A stretch of 64,000 nucleotides of DNA from NCBI GenBank assembly GCA_947302125.1, contig CAMYUL010000004.1:29507-93506 (forward strand), written 5' to 3'. Positions 17,511 to 26,058 of this stretch are shown piece after piece (within the stretch, counting starts at the first letter, position 1; every line of letters begins with the position of its first letter). This DNA comes from an uncultured Candidatus Saccharibacteria bacterium. GTDB taxonomy: Bacteria > Patescibacteriota > Saccharimonadia > Saccharimonadales > Saccharimonadaceae. A program made the position numbers and the translations under genes. A model generated the notes under the pieces. The model was not told the DNA's origin. It was given only the letters and a program-made list of their open reading frames with translations, and searched no databases.

Positions 17511-18056
17511 TTACTTATAATACCCTTTTTCCTTCACTCTCACATCTATATACTGAGGATGAATATCTTTCTCAGTCACGTATTTAATCATCCTTGAGGC
17601 ATCTTCAGCCGACACCGCAGTACCCCTGTCCATATTTAGCTTTACGTAGTAATCATATCCGTCAAGAAATACATCAATCTCACGGTTCTTTCCAGCTGGC
17701 ACCACCGCTCGATTAACTGTATAGCCAATATCCTTAAAATCACCCTCGATTATTCCTACGAATTCCTTCATCCTAGAAGTAATCCCTACGTGTCCCTCGT
17801 CAATAATCTCTACTGTTGGGACAATTGCTGTCGCAGCTTTTTCCGCTTTTTCCCTGTTTTCCGACCAAATCGACACCTCCACCACAATCACCGTCGCAAT
17901 AATACCAAGCACCGCCACTAGGGAAAGCACCTTTACAATTTTCTTAGCTTTCTCACGTTTACGTGCCTGCAATCGTTCGGACTCGCTCTCTTGCCTCTCC
18001 CATTCCTGGGCGATCGTCCGGCCTACACGCATAGTGCCTTTATTTTTTCTCGACAT
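17511..18056 (-). CDS. Short FtsQ/DivIB-like bitopic protein
   Basis: This is the last gene of the wall/division cluster. A basic N-terminus of about 45 residues precedes one membrane helix (VKVLSLVAVLGIIATVIVVE, about residues 41-60) and an outer domain of about 115 residues. The C-terminal end YIDVRVKEKGYYK resembles the closing beta strands of FtsQ/DivIB, and the position after murG is where ftsQ often lies. There is little room for a full POTRA domain, and overall similarity is weak. The start is the ATG at 18056, inside the murG 3' end (17-bp overlap), with GGTGGGAAAG ahead of it. The FtsQ role is inference. Confidence 0.65.
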   Translation of the reverse strand: MSRKNKGTMRVGRTIAQEWERQESESERLQARKREKAKKIVKVLSLVAVLGIIATVIVVEVSIWSENREKAEKAATAIVPTVEIIDEGHVGITSRMKEFVGIIEGDFKDIGYTVNRAVVPAGKNREIDVFLDGYDYYVKLNMDRGTAVSAEDASRMIKYVTEKDIHPQYIDVRVKEKGYYK

Positions 18057-19344
18057 CTTTCCCACCTTTATCAGGATCGGACTTCGGCTCAGCCTCCTCG
18101 GCCGTCTCAATCTCGCCAAGATTGCCATCTGCAATCTTTAATAGAATATCTGCTAAATCTTTTGCAGCCTTTGGCTTATATGTTTCATGCAATTTACTCG
18201 CCAAGTCCGCACGCACTCTTGGGCTACGCACTAATTTCTGCGTTAGTTCTAATAATATCCCCGGCTGCTGCACCATCCTATCGTCGCCAATCATCTCTAC
18301 TGCCCCCATTTCCATGAGTTTTTCCGCGTTCTTCATTTGATGACCGCCAGGCAATTTTTCAAACGGTACTAATATTACAGCCTTAGAAAGCGCTGCAAGC
18401 TCAGCAATAGTTGTCGCCCCCGCGCGAGAAATCACCACGTCGGCCGCCCCCATCAATTCATCCATTGTCGAGTTAAAAGCCCACATCCTAAAATCAGAAG
18501 CCAGCTTTGCTTTATCCCAGTTCTCATATTTCTTCAAATCCACCATTTCCTCATAGCGCTCTCTGCCAGCTACTAATCCTACACTTGTAAACTTTAGCAT
18601 TTCCGGCAAAATCTCACGCATCGCTTCGTTCATATGTTGAGCACCCTGACTACCGCCGGTCATTACCACAAGCGGCCGATCCTCAGAAAAACCAAAAGCT
18701 TTCTTCAGTGCCGCCTGACGCGAAGCGGAGACCTTCTTAAACTCCGGCGCCACTGGTACGCCCGTAATCACTACATTCTTATTTGCTCCATTATAAAATT
18801 CTGAGACGCAAATCACCTTAGCATGCTTCATTAGAATACGATTAGCCAACCCCGGCACTGCATCCGACTCGTGCACCACATAAGGAACCCTCAAGAATCT
18901 CGCCACAAGCCCAACCGGCAGCCCTACAAAGCCACCTTTCAAAAATACCACGTCTGGTCGCGATTTGCGCGAAAGCATCCTAAAGAATGACTGCAAAATC
19001 CCACCGACAAATCCGATGAACCCGCAAATATTTCCCCATACAAGGTCATGCATTGTGGTCCCAAAATTCTTAAAATAATCTACGAATTTCCATCCAGCAT
19101 ACCGATGAAACTTACCAGACGACACTTTGCGTACCTGAATATACGGACGCTTACCGGAAACACGTGACTCCTCACCCCAAGACACGCCAATCTCCGTCGT
19201 AATCTTTACGACGTTTTTATAATACTTGCGATCCGTCCAAAACTCTACGCGAGTCCTCGGACGTTCTGCTAAAATTTCACGCACTACGGCGACGGCCGGG
19301 GTTATATGACCCCCTGAGCCCCCGCCCACTACTAATACTTTCAT
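18040..19344 (-). CDS. murG: MurG, lipid II-forming N-acetylglucosaminyltransferase
   Basis: It transfers GlcNAc from UDP-GlcNAc to lipid I at the inner membrane face. GGGSGGHITPAVAV lies at the extreme N-terminus, and VMTGGSQGAQHMNEA and ISRAGATTIAEL in the second Rossmann domain. At 434 residues it is longer than the usual roughly 360. The extra length is a 45-residue insertion after the first strand and an acidic/Lys-rich tail that overlaps the next gene. The ATG at 19344 has GAGAGG at good spacing and lies 68 bp inside the ftsW 3' end, an unusually long overlap implying coupled translation. Confidence 0.95.
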   Translation of the reverse strand: MKVLVVGGGSGGHITPAVAVVREILAERPRTRVEFWTDRKYYKNVVKITTEIGVSWGEESRVSGKRPYIQVRKVSSGKFHRYAGWKFVDYFKNFGTTMHDLVWGNICGFIGFVGGILQSFFRMLSRKSRPDVVFLKGGFVGLPVGLVARFLRVPYVVHESDAVPGLANRILMKHAKVICVSEFYNGANKNVVITGVPVAPEFKKVSASRQAALKKAFGFSEDRPLVVMTGGSQGAQHMNEAMREILPEMLKFTSVGLVAGRERYEEMVDLKKYENWDKAKLASDFRMWAFNSTMDELMGAADVVISRAGATTIAELAALSKAVILVPFEKLPGGHQMKNAEKLMEMGAVEMIGDDRMVQQPGILLELTQKLVRSPRVRADLASKLHETYKPKAAKDLADILLKIADGNLGEIETAEEAEPKSDPDKGGKDVEKK

Positions 19345-20482
19345 TATTTACCTCTCTTCCAGTATAACACGAAAGTTGACAAACTAAGCCAAGTGACACT
19401 GCGACAAACAACATACTTGTCCCACCATAGGATAGAAGCGGCAAAGTAATACCAGTAAGTGGCACCAACCCTGTCATTGCCGCAATGTTTATAATTGTCT
19501 GCGTCGCTATCCAAGCAAAAACTCCGACCGTTACGAGACTCTTCTCTGTCTCTAGTTTTGCTGATACTTTCAAAATTCGAGATAAAAGCAAGAAAAATAC
19601 TGCGATGATAGCGAATAATCCTACAAATCCGAAGGTTTCTCCCATCACTGCAAATACCGAGTCATTAATTGACTCCGGCAAGTACCCAGTCGCCTGTACA
19701 CTATTCCCTATTCCCACACCAAGCAAGCCGCCAGTACCAATTGCCATTTTTGCATTGTCAATATGATATGTCTCGTCCGAACTTCCCTGTCCAGAAAAAG
19801 TCATCATTCTCTCTAGGCGGTGCGGCGAAGATAAAATTGCAAACAACCCACCGGCCGCTACTACCGCCACCGCCACTAAGAAATAATTCAATCGAATTCC
19901 GCTCATAAATAATATCCCCAGGACAATTGCTACCATCACGATACCGGTACCCAAATCTTTTTGTGCAATTACCACAAAACCAAGCGCTATTATCGATACA
20001 ATCGCAAACGGCTGCAAAAAATCTCGTGTTTCCAACTTGTGCTCCGCCTTATAGCGCGCTACAAGCTGCGCTAGATATAGTACCAGCCCCAACTTCAAAA
20101 GTTCCGCCGGCTGGAACGTTGTTACACCAAGGTTAATCCACCTACAACCACCCAGCTCACAGACCGCAAGTGAAGAGTGAATTGCTGAAGCCAGGAACAA
20201 TATCGCACAAGCCACGAGTCCGGTTACCATGATCCATTTTGAATACTCGCGTAGTTTCTCATATGGAATCTTAAATGCCGCAAAAAATCCAATCACCGCA
20301 AGTATTACCGACTTTAGCTGCGAGATAAAGAAATAGTTAGTTGCAAGTTTCTTGTCGTCAGGAAGTGTAGCGTTCATAAAATTTACCCTCTGTGGGCCAA
20401 TTGCAAAAATCACAATCAAACCTATCGCTAGTAGGACAAAGGTTAATATTGTAATTATTCTGTCACTTTTATGTTTTCGCAC
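19277..20482 (-). CDS. ftsW: FtsW/RodA-family peptidoglycan glycosyltransferase
   Basis: This is a polytopic SEDS protein that polymerises lipid II at the septum. About ten membrane helices are visible, with the signatures TTFQPAELLKLGLVLYLA, IAQKDLGTGIVM, GVGIGNSVQATGYLPES, DSVFAVMGETFGFVG and LPLLSYGGTSML. Its context (mraY-ftsW-murG) supports FtsW over RodA. The hydrophilic C-terminal tail overlaps murG by 68 bp. Confidence 0.94.
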   Translation of the reverse strand: MRKHKSDRIITILTFVLLAIGLIVIFAIGPQRVNFMNATLPDDKKLATNYFFISQLKSVILAVIGFFAAFKIPYEKLREYSKWIMVTGLVACAILFLASAIHSSLAVCELGGCRWINLGVTTFQPAELLKLGLVLYLAQLVARYKAEHKLETRDFLQPFAIVSIIALGFVVIAQKDLGTGIVMVAIVLGILFMSGIRLNYFLVAVAVVAAGGLFAILSSPHRLERMMTFSGQGSSDETYHIDNAKMAIGTGGLLGVGIGNSVQATGYLPESINDSVFAVMGETFGFVGLFAIIAVFFLLLSRILKVSAKLETEKSLVTVGVFAWIATQTIINIAAMTGLVPLTGITLPLLSYGGTSMLFVAVSLGLVCQLSCYTGREVNNESISSGRGLRGSYNPGRRRSA

Positions 20483-20504
20483 CTAACTAACCTCCAAATT
20501 TGTT

Positions 20505-21536
20505 CTAGGCGATTCCCCCTGCTGCCGCAATAAAGACGCCCACTAGTGCTAAGACTCCGGCAATTACCCAAAATCTCATTACGATCTTAGCCTCACCCCA
20601 GCCCTTTGCCTCTAAGTGATGGTGAATTGGAGCAGAAATAAATAATTTGCGCTTGAAAACTTTTTTCCAAATCATCTGAAGAAGTGACGAACCAGCTTCC
20701 ACTACTAGTAGCCCGCCGATAATCGGTAGCAAGAAGAACGAGTTGGTCATCATTGCTACTACACCAAGCCCAGCGCCAAGTGCAAATGAACCCACATCTC
20801 CCATCATAAATCTTGCCGGTGGCACATTAAACCAAACATAGGAAAGCAACCAGCCGACCACTGTTAGACAAAAGCCGACTAGCATCCACTGACCCTGAAG
20901 GAGTGCAATAATTCCAAAAGCACCATAAGCAATCATACATAACCCACCAGCTAGACCATCAAGTCCATCAGAGATATTTACCGCATTAGAAGTTGCCACT
21001 ACGGCAAACGCAAACACTGCAATCATTAACATTTCCGGAAGGATCCATTCGCCAACAAACGGAATATGAATCGAGCTCCACCCGAGCTTCACTGCAAAGA
21101 ACCAGCCAAGCACGATTCCTACCGCCGTAATCATCGTAAATTTTACCGGCGCGCGCAAACCTGCTGCCCCATGCCCGTCGCCAAAGACATTAATCATATC
21201 ATCAATTAGCCCTACAATGGAGCCACCCAAAAACCCAAACAGCGGCAACCAGGTTTGGCCCCTATCCCAGTTGCAGATGTATGTCACTAGTCCAACTGTT
21301 ACTACGCCTACAATCCCCGCCATTGTTGGAAAGACTCTCTTGAATTTATGCGCATGAAGCTTTGTCATTACCGGAAGAGCTTTGCCGTCAATCGCTGTCT
21401 TTTTTTGCTTTTTCCAGAATTTATACTTATACGCAAAGTGTGTATAAATTGGCGTCAAAAACATCGCTAGAAGAAATGCGCCCAGCGCCAAAACTAACCC
21501 ATAAAACATCTCGTCACTTATTTTGATGCTAAGCAT
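20505..21536 (-). CDS. mraY: MraY, phospho-MurNAc-pentapeptide translocase
   Basis: It makes lipid I from UDP-MurNAc-pentapeptide and undecaprenyl phosphate. There are about ten membrane helices, with the conserved stretches GLIDDMINVFG, NAVNISDGLDGLAGGL, FMMGDVGSFALG and APIHHHLEAKGW. The 343 residues are typical. Its ATG overlaps the ftsI stop (TAATG), and AGGAGG inside the ftsI end is its ribosome site, so the pair is translationally coupled. Confidence 0.96.
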   Translation of the reverse strand: MLSIKISDEMFYGLVLALGAFLLAMFLTPIYTHFAYKYKFWKKQKKTAIDGKALPVMTKLHAHKFKRVFPTMAGIVGVVTVGLVTYICNWDRGQTWLPLFGFLGGSIVGLIDDMINVFGDGHGAAGLRAPVKFTMITAVGIVLGWFFAVKLGWSSIHIPFVGEWILPEMLMIAVFAFAVVATSNAVNISDGLDGLAGGLCMIAYGAFGIIALLQGQWMLVGFCLTVVGWLLSYVWFNVPPARFMMGDVGSFALGAGLGVVAMMTNSFFLLPIIGGLLVVEAGSSLLQMIWKKVFKRKLFISAPIHHHLEAKGWGEAKIVMRFWVIAGVLALVGVFIAAAGGIA

Positions 21537-23269
21537 TAATCATTTCCTCCTGGTTTTATTTTTAAATAATCGATCATATACGTACTCATTTTATCAAATA
21601 TCGGCATCGCGTCCCTTTCCCCCTCCATCTTGACGCCGTCCCCCCATATCTTTACCATTATAACATATTCTGGGGTATCCTGGGTAGCCCCACCAAACCC
21701 AACGTAGTTACCGATCGTCTCGTCAAATGTATATGCACCGTCCTTAATTCCCTGCGAAGTACCAGTCTTGCCACCAATGTAATATCCCGGCTTATCAACA
21801 CCAGTTGTTCGCTTGTATGACCTTACATTGTATAACATTTCTCGCATTGTCTTAGAAGTCGACGAAGAGATTGTTTGTCTAATCGACTCTGGAGCTTGCA
21901 GATAGTTAAACGTCCCGTTTGGCAAAACTTCGCCAGCCACCACGGTTGGACGGAAATATTCGCCACCATTAATCACGCTAGAAAACGCCGCCGCAAGCTG
22001 CATCATTGTAATATTCATACCCTGACCAAATGTCATATTCGCATACCTAGAATTGTAAGCATCCTCAGCATCTGGTTTTGTAATATAACCCTTAGCTTCC
22101 ACTAGCTCAATATCCGTATATTCGCCAAATCCAAATTTATCATGATAATATTCATACAGTCTATCTTTCCCTTTTTGCGTAATCTGCGAAGCATCATCGC
22201 CAAGCAGCATTAACGCTGTCATCGACGAGGTATTGAGCGAGTAGTCTAAGCCAGTCTGCATTGTAATTGTACCTAGCTGCCCCTTATAGGCGTTCTCAAT
22301 TTTCCAGTTATCGACCATCAAATAGCCTTTATTGTCATAAGTTGTTGCTGGCGACATTTTCCCTTGGTCAATTGCCGCCGAGAACGAGAAAGTCTTGCAC
22401 ATCGAGCCTGGCTCATATGCACTCTCAAGTGGTACGTTTACAAACACCGAGGCGTCCTCAACTTCATTATATTTTGTCGCATCATACGTCGGGACATTCG
22501 CTAATGCCCAGATTTCCCCAGTCATCGGATCCATCACAATCCCCGCTGCATTAGTCGCCGCCGAATGTTCTACCGCATCCGACAAGATTTGCTCCATCTT
22601 ACTCTGGATATTGCGGTCAATCGATAATACGACATTTTTACCATCCTTCGCCGGAATACGCACGTTGTCATCGCCAATTGAAAGTGCCACATTATTTACA
22701 TCTGTCACAGTCTTCAAAATACCGTCCTCTCCAGCCAGGTCCTTATCTAGCGCTTGTTCTACACCATATTGGCCATCACCATCATTATTCACGAATCCGA
22801 GCAGTGACGAGGCTAGTTGCCCCTCTGGATAAACCCGCGCATTTCCCTCCTTATAATATACGCCTACTAGATTCGCCGTCCGGATCTTCTGCACGGCGTC
22901 CCGTTTTACTCCACGCGCCACTATATAATACCTTCTCGTCTTGTCGGCAAATACATCCTTCCACTCAGCTACCACCTTATCACCAGCTATCTCACTAATC
23001 AGTCTCTCTGTTTCTTTCGGATCAGCAATCATCGGGTCTACGATAATTGTCCAAACCGCCTCATTCATCACTACCACAGTCGGCTCATCGCCGTCCATCA
23101 TATAAATTTCTCCACGTTCCGCCGGCACCGTATATTGCACTACGTGCTCCTGCTCCGCCCTTTTCACCCAGGCATCGTGCTCAAAAATCTGAATCATAAA
23201 AAGCCGCACCAAAACTAGTGCGACCGCTGCCACCAAAATAATTCGAAGCGCCTTTACGCGTTTTTCCAT
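21536..23269 (-). CDS. ftsI: Class B penicillin-binding protein, FtsI type
   Basis: This septal transpeptidase cross-links new peptidoglycan. An N-terminal membrane helix (about residues 8-26) precedes a dimerisation domain and the transpeptidase domain, which contains SMCK (near 289) in EPGSMCKTF, SLN (near 345) in DYSLNTSS and KTG in GGKTGTSQG (near 500). At 577 residues without a PASTA tail it fits PBP3/FtsI. It lies 19 nt after the ftsL-like gene. Confidence 0.95.
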   Translation of the reverse strand: MEKRVKALRIILVAAVALVLVRLFMIQIFEHDAWVKRAEQEHVVQYTVPAERGEIYMMDGDEPTVVVMNEAVWTIIVDPMIADPKETERLISEIAGDKVVAEWKDVFADKTRRYYIVARGVKRDAVQKIRTANLVGVYYKEGNARVYPEGQLASSLLGFVNNDGDGQYGVEQALDKDLAGEDGILKTVTDVNNVALSIGDDNVRIPAKDGKNVVLSIDRNIQSKMEQILSDAVEHSAATNAAGIVMDPMTGEIWALANVPTYDATKYNEVEDASVFVNVPLESAYEPGSMCKTFSFSAAIDQGKMSPATTYDNKGYLMVDNWKIENAYKGQLGTITMQTGLDYSLNTSSMTALMLLGDDASQITQKGKDRLYEYYHDKFGFGEYTDIELVEAKGYITKPDAEDAYNSRYANMTFGQGMNITMMQLAAAFSSVINGGEYFRPTVVAGEVLPNGTFNYLQAPESIRQTISSSTSKTMREMLYNVRSYKRTTGVDKPGYYIGGKTGTSQGIKDGAYTFDETIGNYVGFGGATQDTPEYVIMVKIWGDGVKMEGERDAMPIFDKMSTYMIDYLKIKPGGND

Positions 23270-23288
23270 GCTTCTATTTTATCACAGT

Positions 23289-23633
23289 TTATTCATTAGC
23301 ATAACCAGAAACTTGTCCATCTGGCATATTCACAGCAACTTCTGACGTCTCCGCCGCAGCGACAGATGTCAGTCTCGCTTTTTCTACGGCTAGATCTTCT
23401 TTCCTAGCCTGAAGATCAGAAATCTCATTTTCAATATTCGAAAGTTCATAATCATACGTCGTAGCCTTTACGCCTTGAGTCGCATAAATCAATCCAACAA
23501 TCAGTACCATCAAGCCAAAAATCGCAGTTAAACTCATATTTCCCAGACGTCTAGTCGTATGTCTAACCGTGTTTTGATTGCGAGACCAAGAATTTGTCAT
23601 CATTCCTCGCCTTGATACATATTCGTTTCGCAT
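23289..23633 (-). CDS. ftsL: FtsL-like bitopic division protein
   Basis: The 114 residues have a basic N-terminus, one membrane helix (about residues 33-53, MSLTAIFGLMVLIVGLIYAT) and a heptad-rich helix behind it (SNIENEISDLQARKEDLAVE). That shape and the location between rsmH and ftsI are diagnostic of FtsL even though the sequence is not conserved. The ATG at 23633 follows AAAGGGA. A long structured leader precedes it. Confidence 0.75.
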   Translation of the reverse strand: MRNEYVSRRGMMTNSWSRNQNTVRHTTRRLGNMSLTAIFGLMVLIVGLIYATQGVKATTYDYELSNIENEISDLQARKEDLAVEKARLTSVAAAETSEVAVNMPDGQVSGYANE

Positions 23634-23682
23634 TATTCCCTTTCGATTTTTGTTTTTCGTTTTTAATAATTCAAAATAATTC

Positions 23683-23865
23683 GAGCCTATGTGTTTATCT
23701 ATAATCCTAAGACCGGGGTGATCACTCCCCGCAGAGCTATAAGTGCTGAAAGCTCCGCCCCGGGAAGGTCATATATTATATAAACACCTACCAGGCTCTA
23801 CAACCTGGTGGAGGTTTCCCTCCATGTTGCCCGGCGGAAAAGTTCAAAACTAAACCGCTACGGGC
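23683..23865 (-). promoter_or_regulatory. Structured leader RNA candidate upstream of ftsL
   Basis: On the minus strand the interval between the small ORF and ftsL can form successive helices: GCCCG+GCGG with CCGC+CGGGC (23829-23865), a GAAA-capped GGAGG/CCTCC (23810-23823), CCAGG/CCTGG (23791-23808), GTGTTTAT/ATAAACAC (23691-23698 with 23780-23787) enclosing GCGGAGCT/AGCTCTGC and a GGGG/CCCC hairpin. AGGCTC (23793-23798) can alternatively pair with GAGCCT (23683-23688), which would break the CCAGG/CCTGG hairpin, a switch-like arrangement. No known riboswitch consensus is recognised. Confidence 0.55.
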
Positions 23866-23876
23866 TGACTACTTTC

Positions 23877-23942
23877 TTAGCGAAAGTTAACTTTGATTTT
23901 CTGTGCACGAGATTTATTCATGACAGTGATTTGACGTGGCAT
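23877..23942 (-). CDS. Small basic ORF of 21 codons between rsmH and ftsL
   Basis: ATG at 23942 to TAA at 23877 encodes MPRQITVMNKSRAQKIKVNF plus a final Arg. It is preceded by the strongest Shine-Dalgarno of the cluster, AAAGGAGG, 6 nt before the ATG, and lies 23 nt after the rsmH stop in the same orientation. Of 21 residues, six are Lys or Arg. It ends just before the structured leader, so it may be a leader peptide or a short basic protein. No homologue is recognised. Confidence 0.6.
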   Translation of the reverse strand: MPRQITVMNKSRAQKIKVNFR

Positions 23943-23965
23943 ATTTTGCCTCCTTTGTTTTATTT

Positions 23966-24847
23966 TTATTTTTTATTTTTAACAACCACGCGAAGTTTTG
24001 CACTCCTCGCACGTGGGTTGTTAACTAACTCCAACTTCTCCGCCACAATTGGCTTTTTGTTAATTAATTTAAGCTCGCTCTCCTCGCCGAGGCTTGAAGC
24101 TCCTTTAAAATAATCTTTTACCAACCGATCTTCTAGACTATGGAAAGTAATAATCGCAAGTCTTCCACCGGGCTTCAAAAGCTTCGGTAGAATCGGCAGC
24201 GTCTTTTCGATTAATGACAACTCGTCGTTAACTACGATCCTAATCGCCTGAAACACCTTAGTCGCCGGATGAATCCTTGACTTTGCTGTTTCTTTTGCAA
24301 TTGCATTAGCTAGCTCAGTTGTTGTCTTAAACGGCCGAGACAGCCTAATGATCTTTGCTACCTTCCGCGAGAACCCCGGGCTCATCTCTCCATACTTTTC
24401 AAAAATCTCGACTAGTTCCCTCTCGCTCCATTTATTCACGATATCAGCCGCAGTCATTTCCTGCCGCCTATCCATACGCATATCGAGAGGTCCATCGTTC
24501 AAAAAAGAGAAACCACGATCCCCTTGATCTAGTTGCGGAGAAGATACCCCAAAATCAGCGAGAATCATATCGTAAGTTTCTCCACACTGTAAACACTGTA
24601 GCGCCGCACTGTAAAAGTCCATATGCAGAATCTCAATCGGTTCACTTTCGTACTTCCCTTTTAAGATCTTTACCGCATAATCGTCTCGATCAACTAATGT
24701 CGAGCTTTTATAGTTCCGCGTTACATCCAAAATCGCACCTGCATGTCCCGCATAGCCCGCAGTAAGATCCAAATATGAATCTCCTAGCTTAGGGGATAAG
24801 CATTGCAAAACTTCCGATAATAACACTGGTTTGTGGTATTCTTCCAT
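23966..24847 (-). CDS. rsmH: 16S rRNA m4C1402 methyltransferase RsmH (MraW)
   Basis: This SAM-dependent methyltransferase modifies C1402 in the ribosomal decoding centre and is classically the second gene of dcw clusters. Visible are YHKPVLLSEVLQCL, LDLTAGYAGHAGAIL (SAM site), DMILADFGVSSPQLD, GFSFLNDGPLDMRMD and AIITFHSLEDRLVKDYF. The 293 residues are normal. The ATG at 24847 is 7 nt after the minus-strand -10 box (TATAAT, 24855-24860), so leaderless type. No mraZ precedes it. Confidence 0.95.
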   Translation of the reverse strand: MEEYHKPVLLSEVLQCLSPKLGDSYLDLTAGYAGHAGAILDVTRNYKSSTLVDRDDYAVKILKGKYESEPIEILHMDFYSAALQCLQCGETYDMILADFGVSSPQLDQGDRGFSFLNDGPLDMRMDRRQEMTAADIVNKWSERELVEIFEKYGEMSPGFSRKVAKIIRLSRPFKTTTELANAIAKETAKSRIHPATKVFQAIRIVVNDELSLIEKTLPILPKLLKPGGRLAIITFHSLEDRLVKDYFKGASSLGEESELKLINKKPIVAEKLELVNNPRARSAKLRVVVKNKK

Positions 24848-24883
24848 TACTTATATTATATCACTACAATATAAGGTTTCAGT

Positions 24884-25111
24884 AGTTTGAGGGTGGTCAA
24901 CTAGAAATTTTCGCGGGTTTGTTTTGGTTCAATTTTTATTTAAGTTGCCACATAATCTTCACCACGAAGCGAGTTCGTAGTCGTTGAGAGCTTAATGTGT
25001 CATTGGTTGTTCATTAGAGTTAATTGGGAGGTGTTTAGAAGAAGAACTAACGGTTTTGATTTCGCGTATCCTAAACGCGCACAAAAACTCCTAGTTGACC
25101 AACCTCAAACT
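24884..25111. repeat. 228-bp stem-closed element upstream of rsmH
   Basis: A 21-bp arm at 24884-24904 (AGTTTGAGG, one mismatch, TGGTCAACTAG) pairs with 25091-25111. The 186-nt interior has further partial pairings: TTCGCGGGTTTG with TAAACGCGC, a CACGAAGCGAG hairpin, and CACATAA with TTAATGTG. On the plus strand the right arm is followed by six Ts, and a TACAAT box (24865-24870) lies just before the left arm, so it could be a plus-strand RNA gene of about 240 nt. It could alternatively be an inserted element. Confidence 0.6.
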
Positions 25112-25373
25112 TTTTTAATGTACTTTTTTGCTGTGGATGTTTTTGTTTTGTGTTCCACTTGACCTTAGTTTAGCACAGCTTATGCTAAAAAGTCAAGGCC
25201 ATTTTTGGCCATTTTTCTACATTTTTAGTTTTCCACCACCCCTGTGGAAAACCATTGTTGACAATTCCCTTTCGATATTTTACAAAAACCGAACAAGCCG
25301 TGTTCGGTTTCTACATTTTGTTCGGAAATACCCTTATGTATGATATAATATATAAAACTAAAAGGAGTAAATA
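25112..25373 (+). promoter_or_regulatory. ppa promoter region with hairpin and GTTCGG repeats
   Basis: This gene-free stretch contains TTTTCCAC and GTGGAAAA facing each other (25227-25250, resembling paired DnaA boxes), a TTGACA (25258), a hairpin AAACCGAACA/TGTTCGGTTT (25286-25310), a second GTTCGG at 25319-25324, and the TATAAT at 25344-25349 that serves ppa. The GTTCGG pair overlaps the expected -35 region, so an operator is possible. Confidence 0.5.
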
Positions 25374-25901
25374 ATGGCAGATTTTAATAAAATCCTAGAC
25401 CCAGGAGACTATGAGAACGGTGAGATTAACGTCGTAGTCGAGATTCCTACCGGATCTAATCATAAGATCGAATGGGATAGAAAGAACGCTTGTTTCATGC
25501 TTGACCGTATCGAGCCAATTGCTTTCGCAAAACCTTGCAACTATGGCTTTATTCCTCAGACATTAGATGAGGACGGCGACGAACTCGATGTTCTTCTGAT
25601 TACTGATCAACCTCTTACTACCGGCATCTACACTAAGGCTCGCGTTCTTGGTGTTATGAAGTTTGTAGATGATGGCGAAGTCGACGATAAGATTATTGCC
25701 GTCCCTGCTGACGACCGCAACAACGGAGATGCTTACCAGTCTCTAGAAGACCTCCCTAAGCGTCTTATCGAGCAAATTGAGTTCCACTTCGACCACTACA
25801 AAGACCTCAAGAAACCAGGTACTACCAAGGTTGAAAAGTTTGCTGGCCTAGACGAAGCTAAGACCGTCATCAAAGACGCCATCGCTCGCTGGACCGCCTA
25901 A
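25374..25901 (+). CDS. ppa: Inorganic pyrophosphatase
   Basis: It hydrolyses pyrophosphate and pulls biosynthetic reactions forward. The metal-binding signature DEDGDELDVLLITD is intact, as are YGFIPQT, DRIEPIAF and a C-terminal HYKDLKKPG. The 175 residues are typical of the soluble bacterial type. It has a proper leader: the -10 is at 25344-25349 and AAAGGAG lies 8 nt before the ATG. Confidence 0.96.
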   Translation: MADFNKILDPGDYENGEINVVVEIPTGSNHKIEWDRKNACFMLDRIEPIAFAKPCNYGFIPQTLDEDGDELDVLLITDQPLTTGIYTKARVLGVMKFVDDGEVDDKIIAVPADDRNNGDAYQSLEDLPKRLIEQIEFHFDHYKDLKKPGTTKVEKFAGLDEAKTVIKDAIARWTA

Positions 25902-25935
25902 TCCTACACCATTCTTCAAGAAGCGTATTCTTTAA

Positions 25936-26052
25936 GAAGCATAGTAAATAAAAAAGTCTGTACATAGAGAGGCTGAATTGAAGTCAAAATGACAACTTTA
26001 GTGTCATTTTGACAATTCACCTCAGTACAGACTTTTTTATTTACTATGCTTC
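25936..26052. repeat. Long palindrome B with shared 53-bp core
   Basis: The 28-bp arms (25936-25963 and 26025-26052) are perfectly complementary and include a six-A/six-T run, so the element is a bidirectional terminator between convergent ppa and glyQS. The core at 25970-26022 is identical over 53 bp to the reverse complement of 12444-12496 in palindrome A. The arms of A and B are unrelated in sequence apart from an ATAAAAAA run. Confidence 0.9.
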
Positions 26053-26058
26053 CCTATT

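Noticed and set aside
24865-25117. tmRNA or RNase P RNA identity for the stem-closed element
   Set aside because: No tRNA-like 3' end, no tag-like reading frame with alanine ending, and no RNase P core sequence were found.
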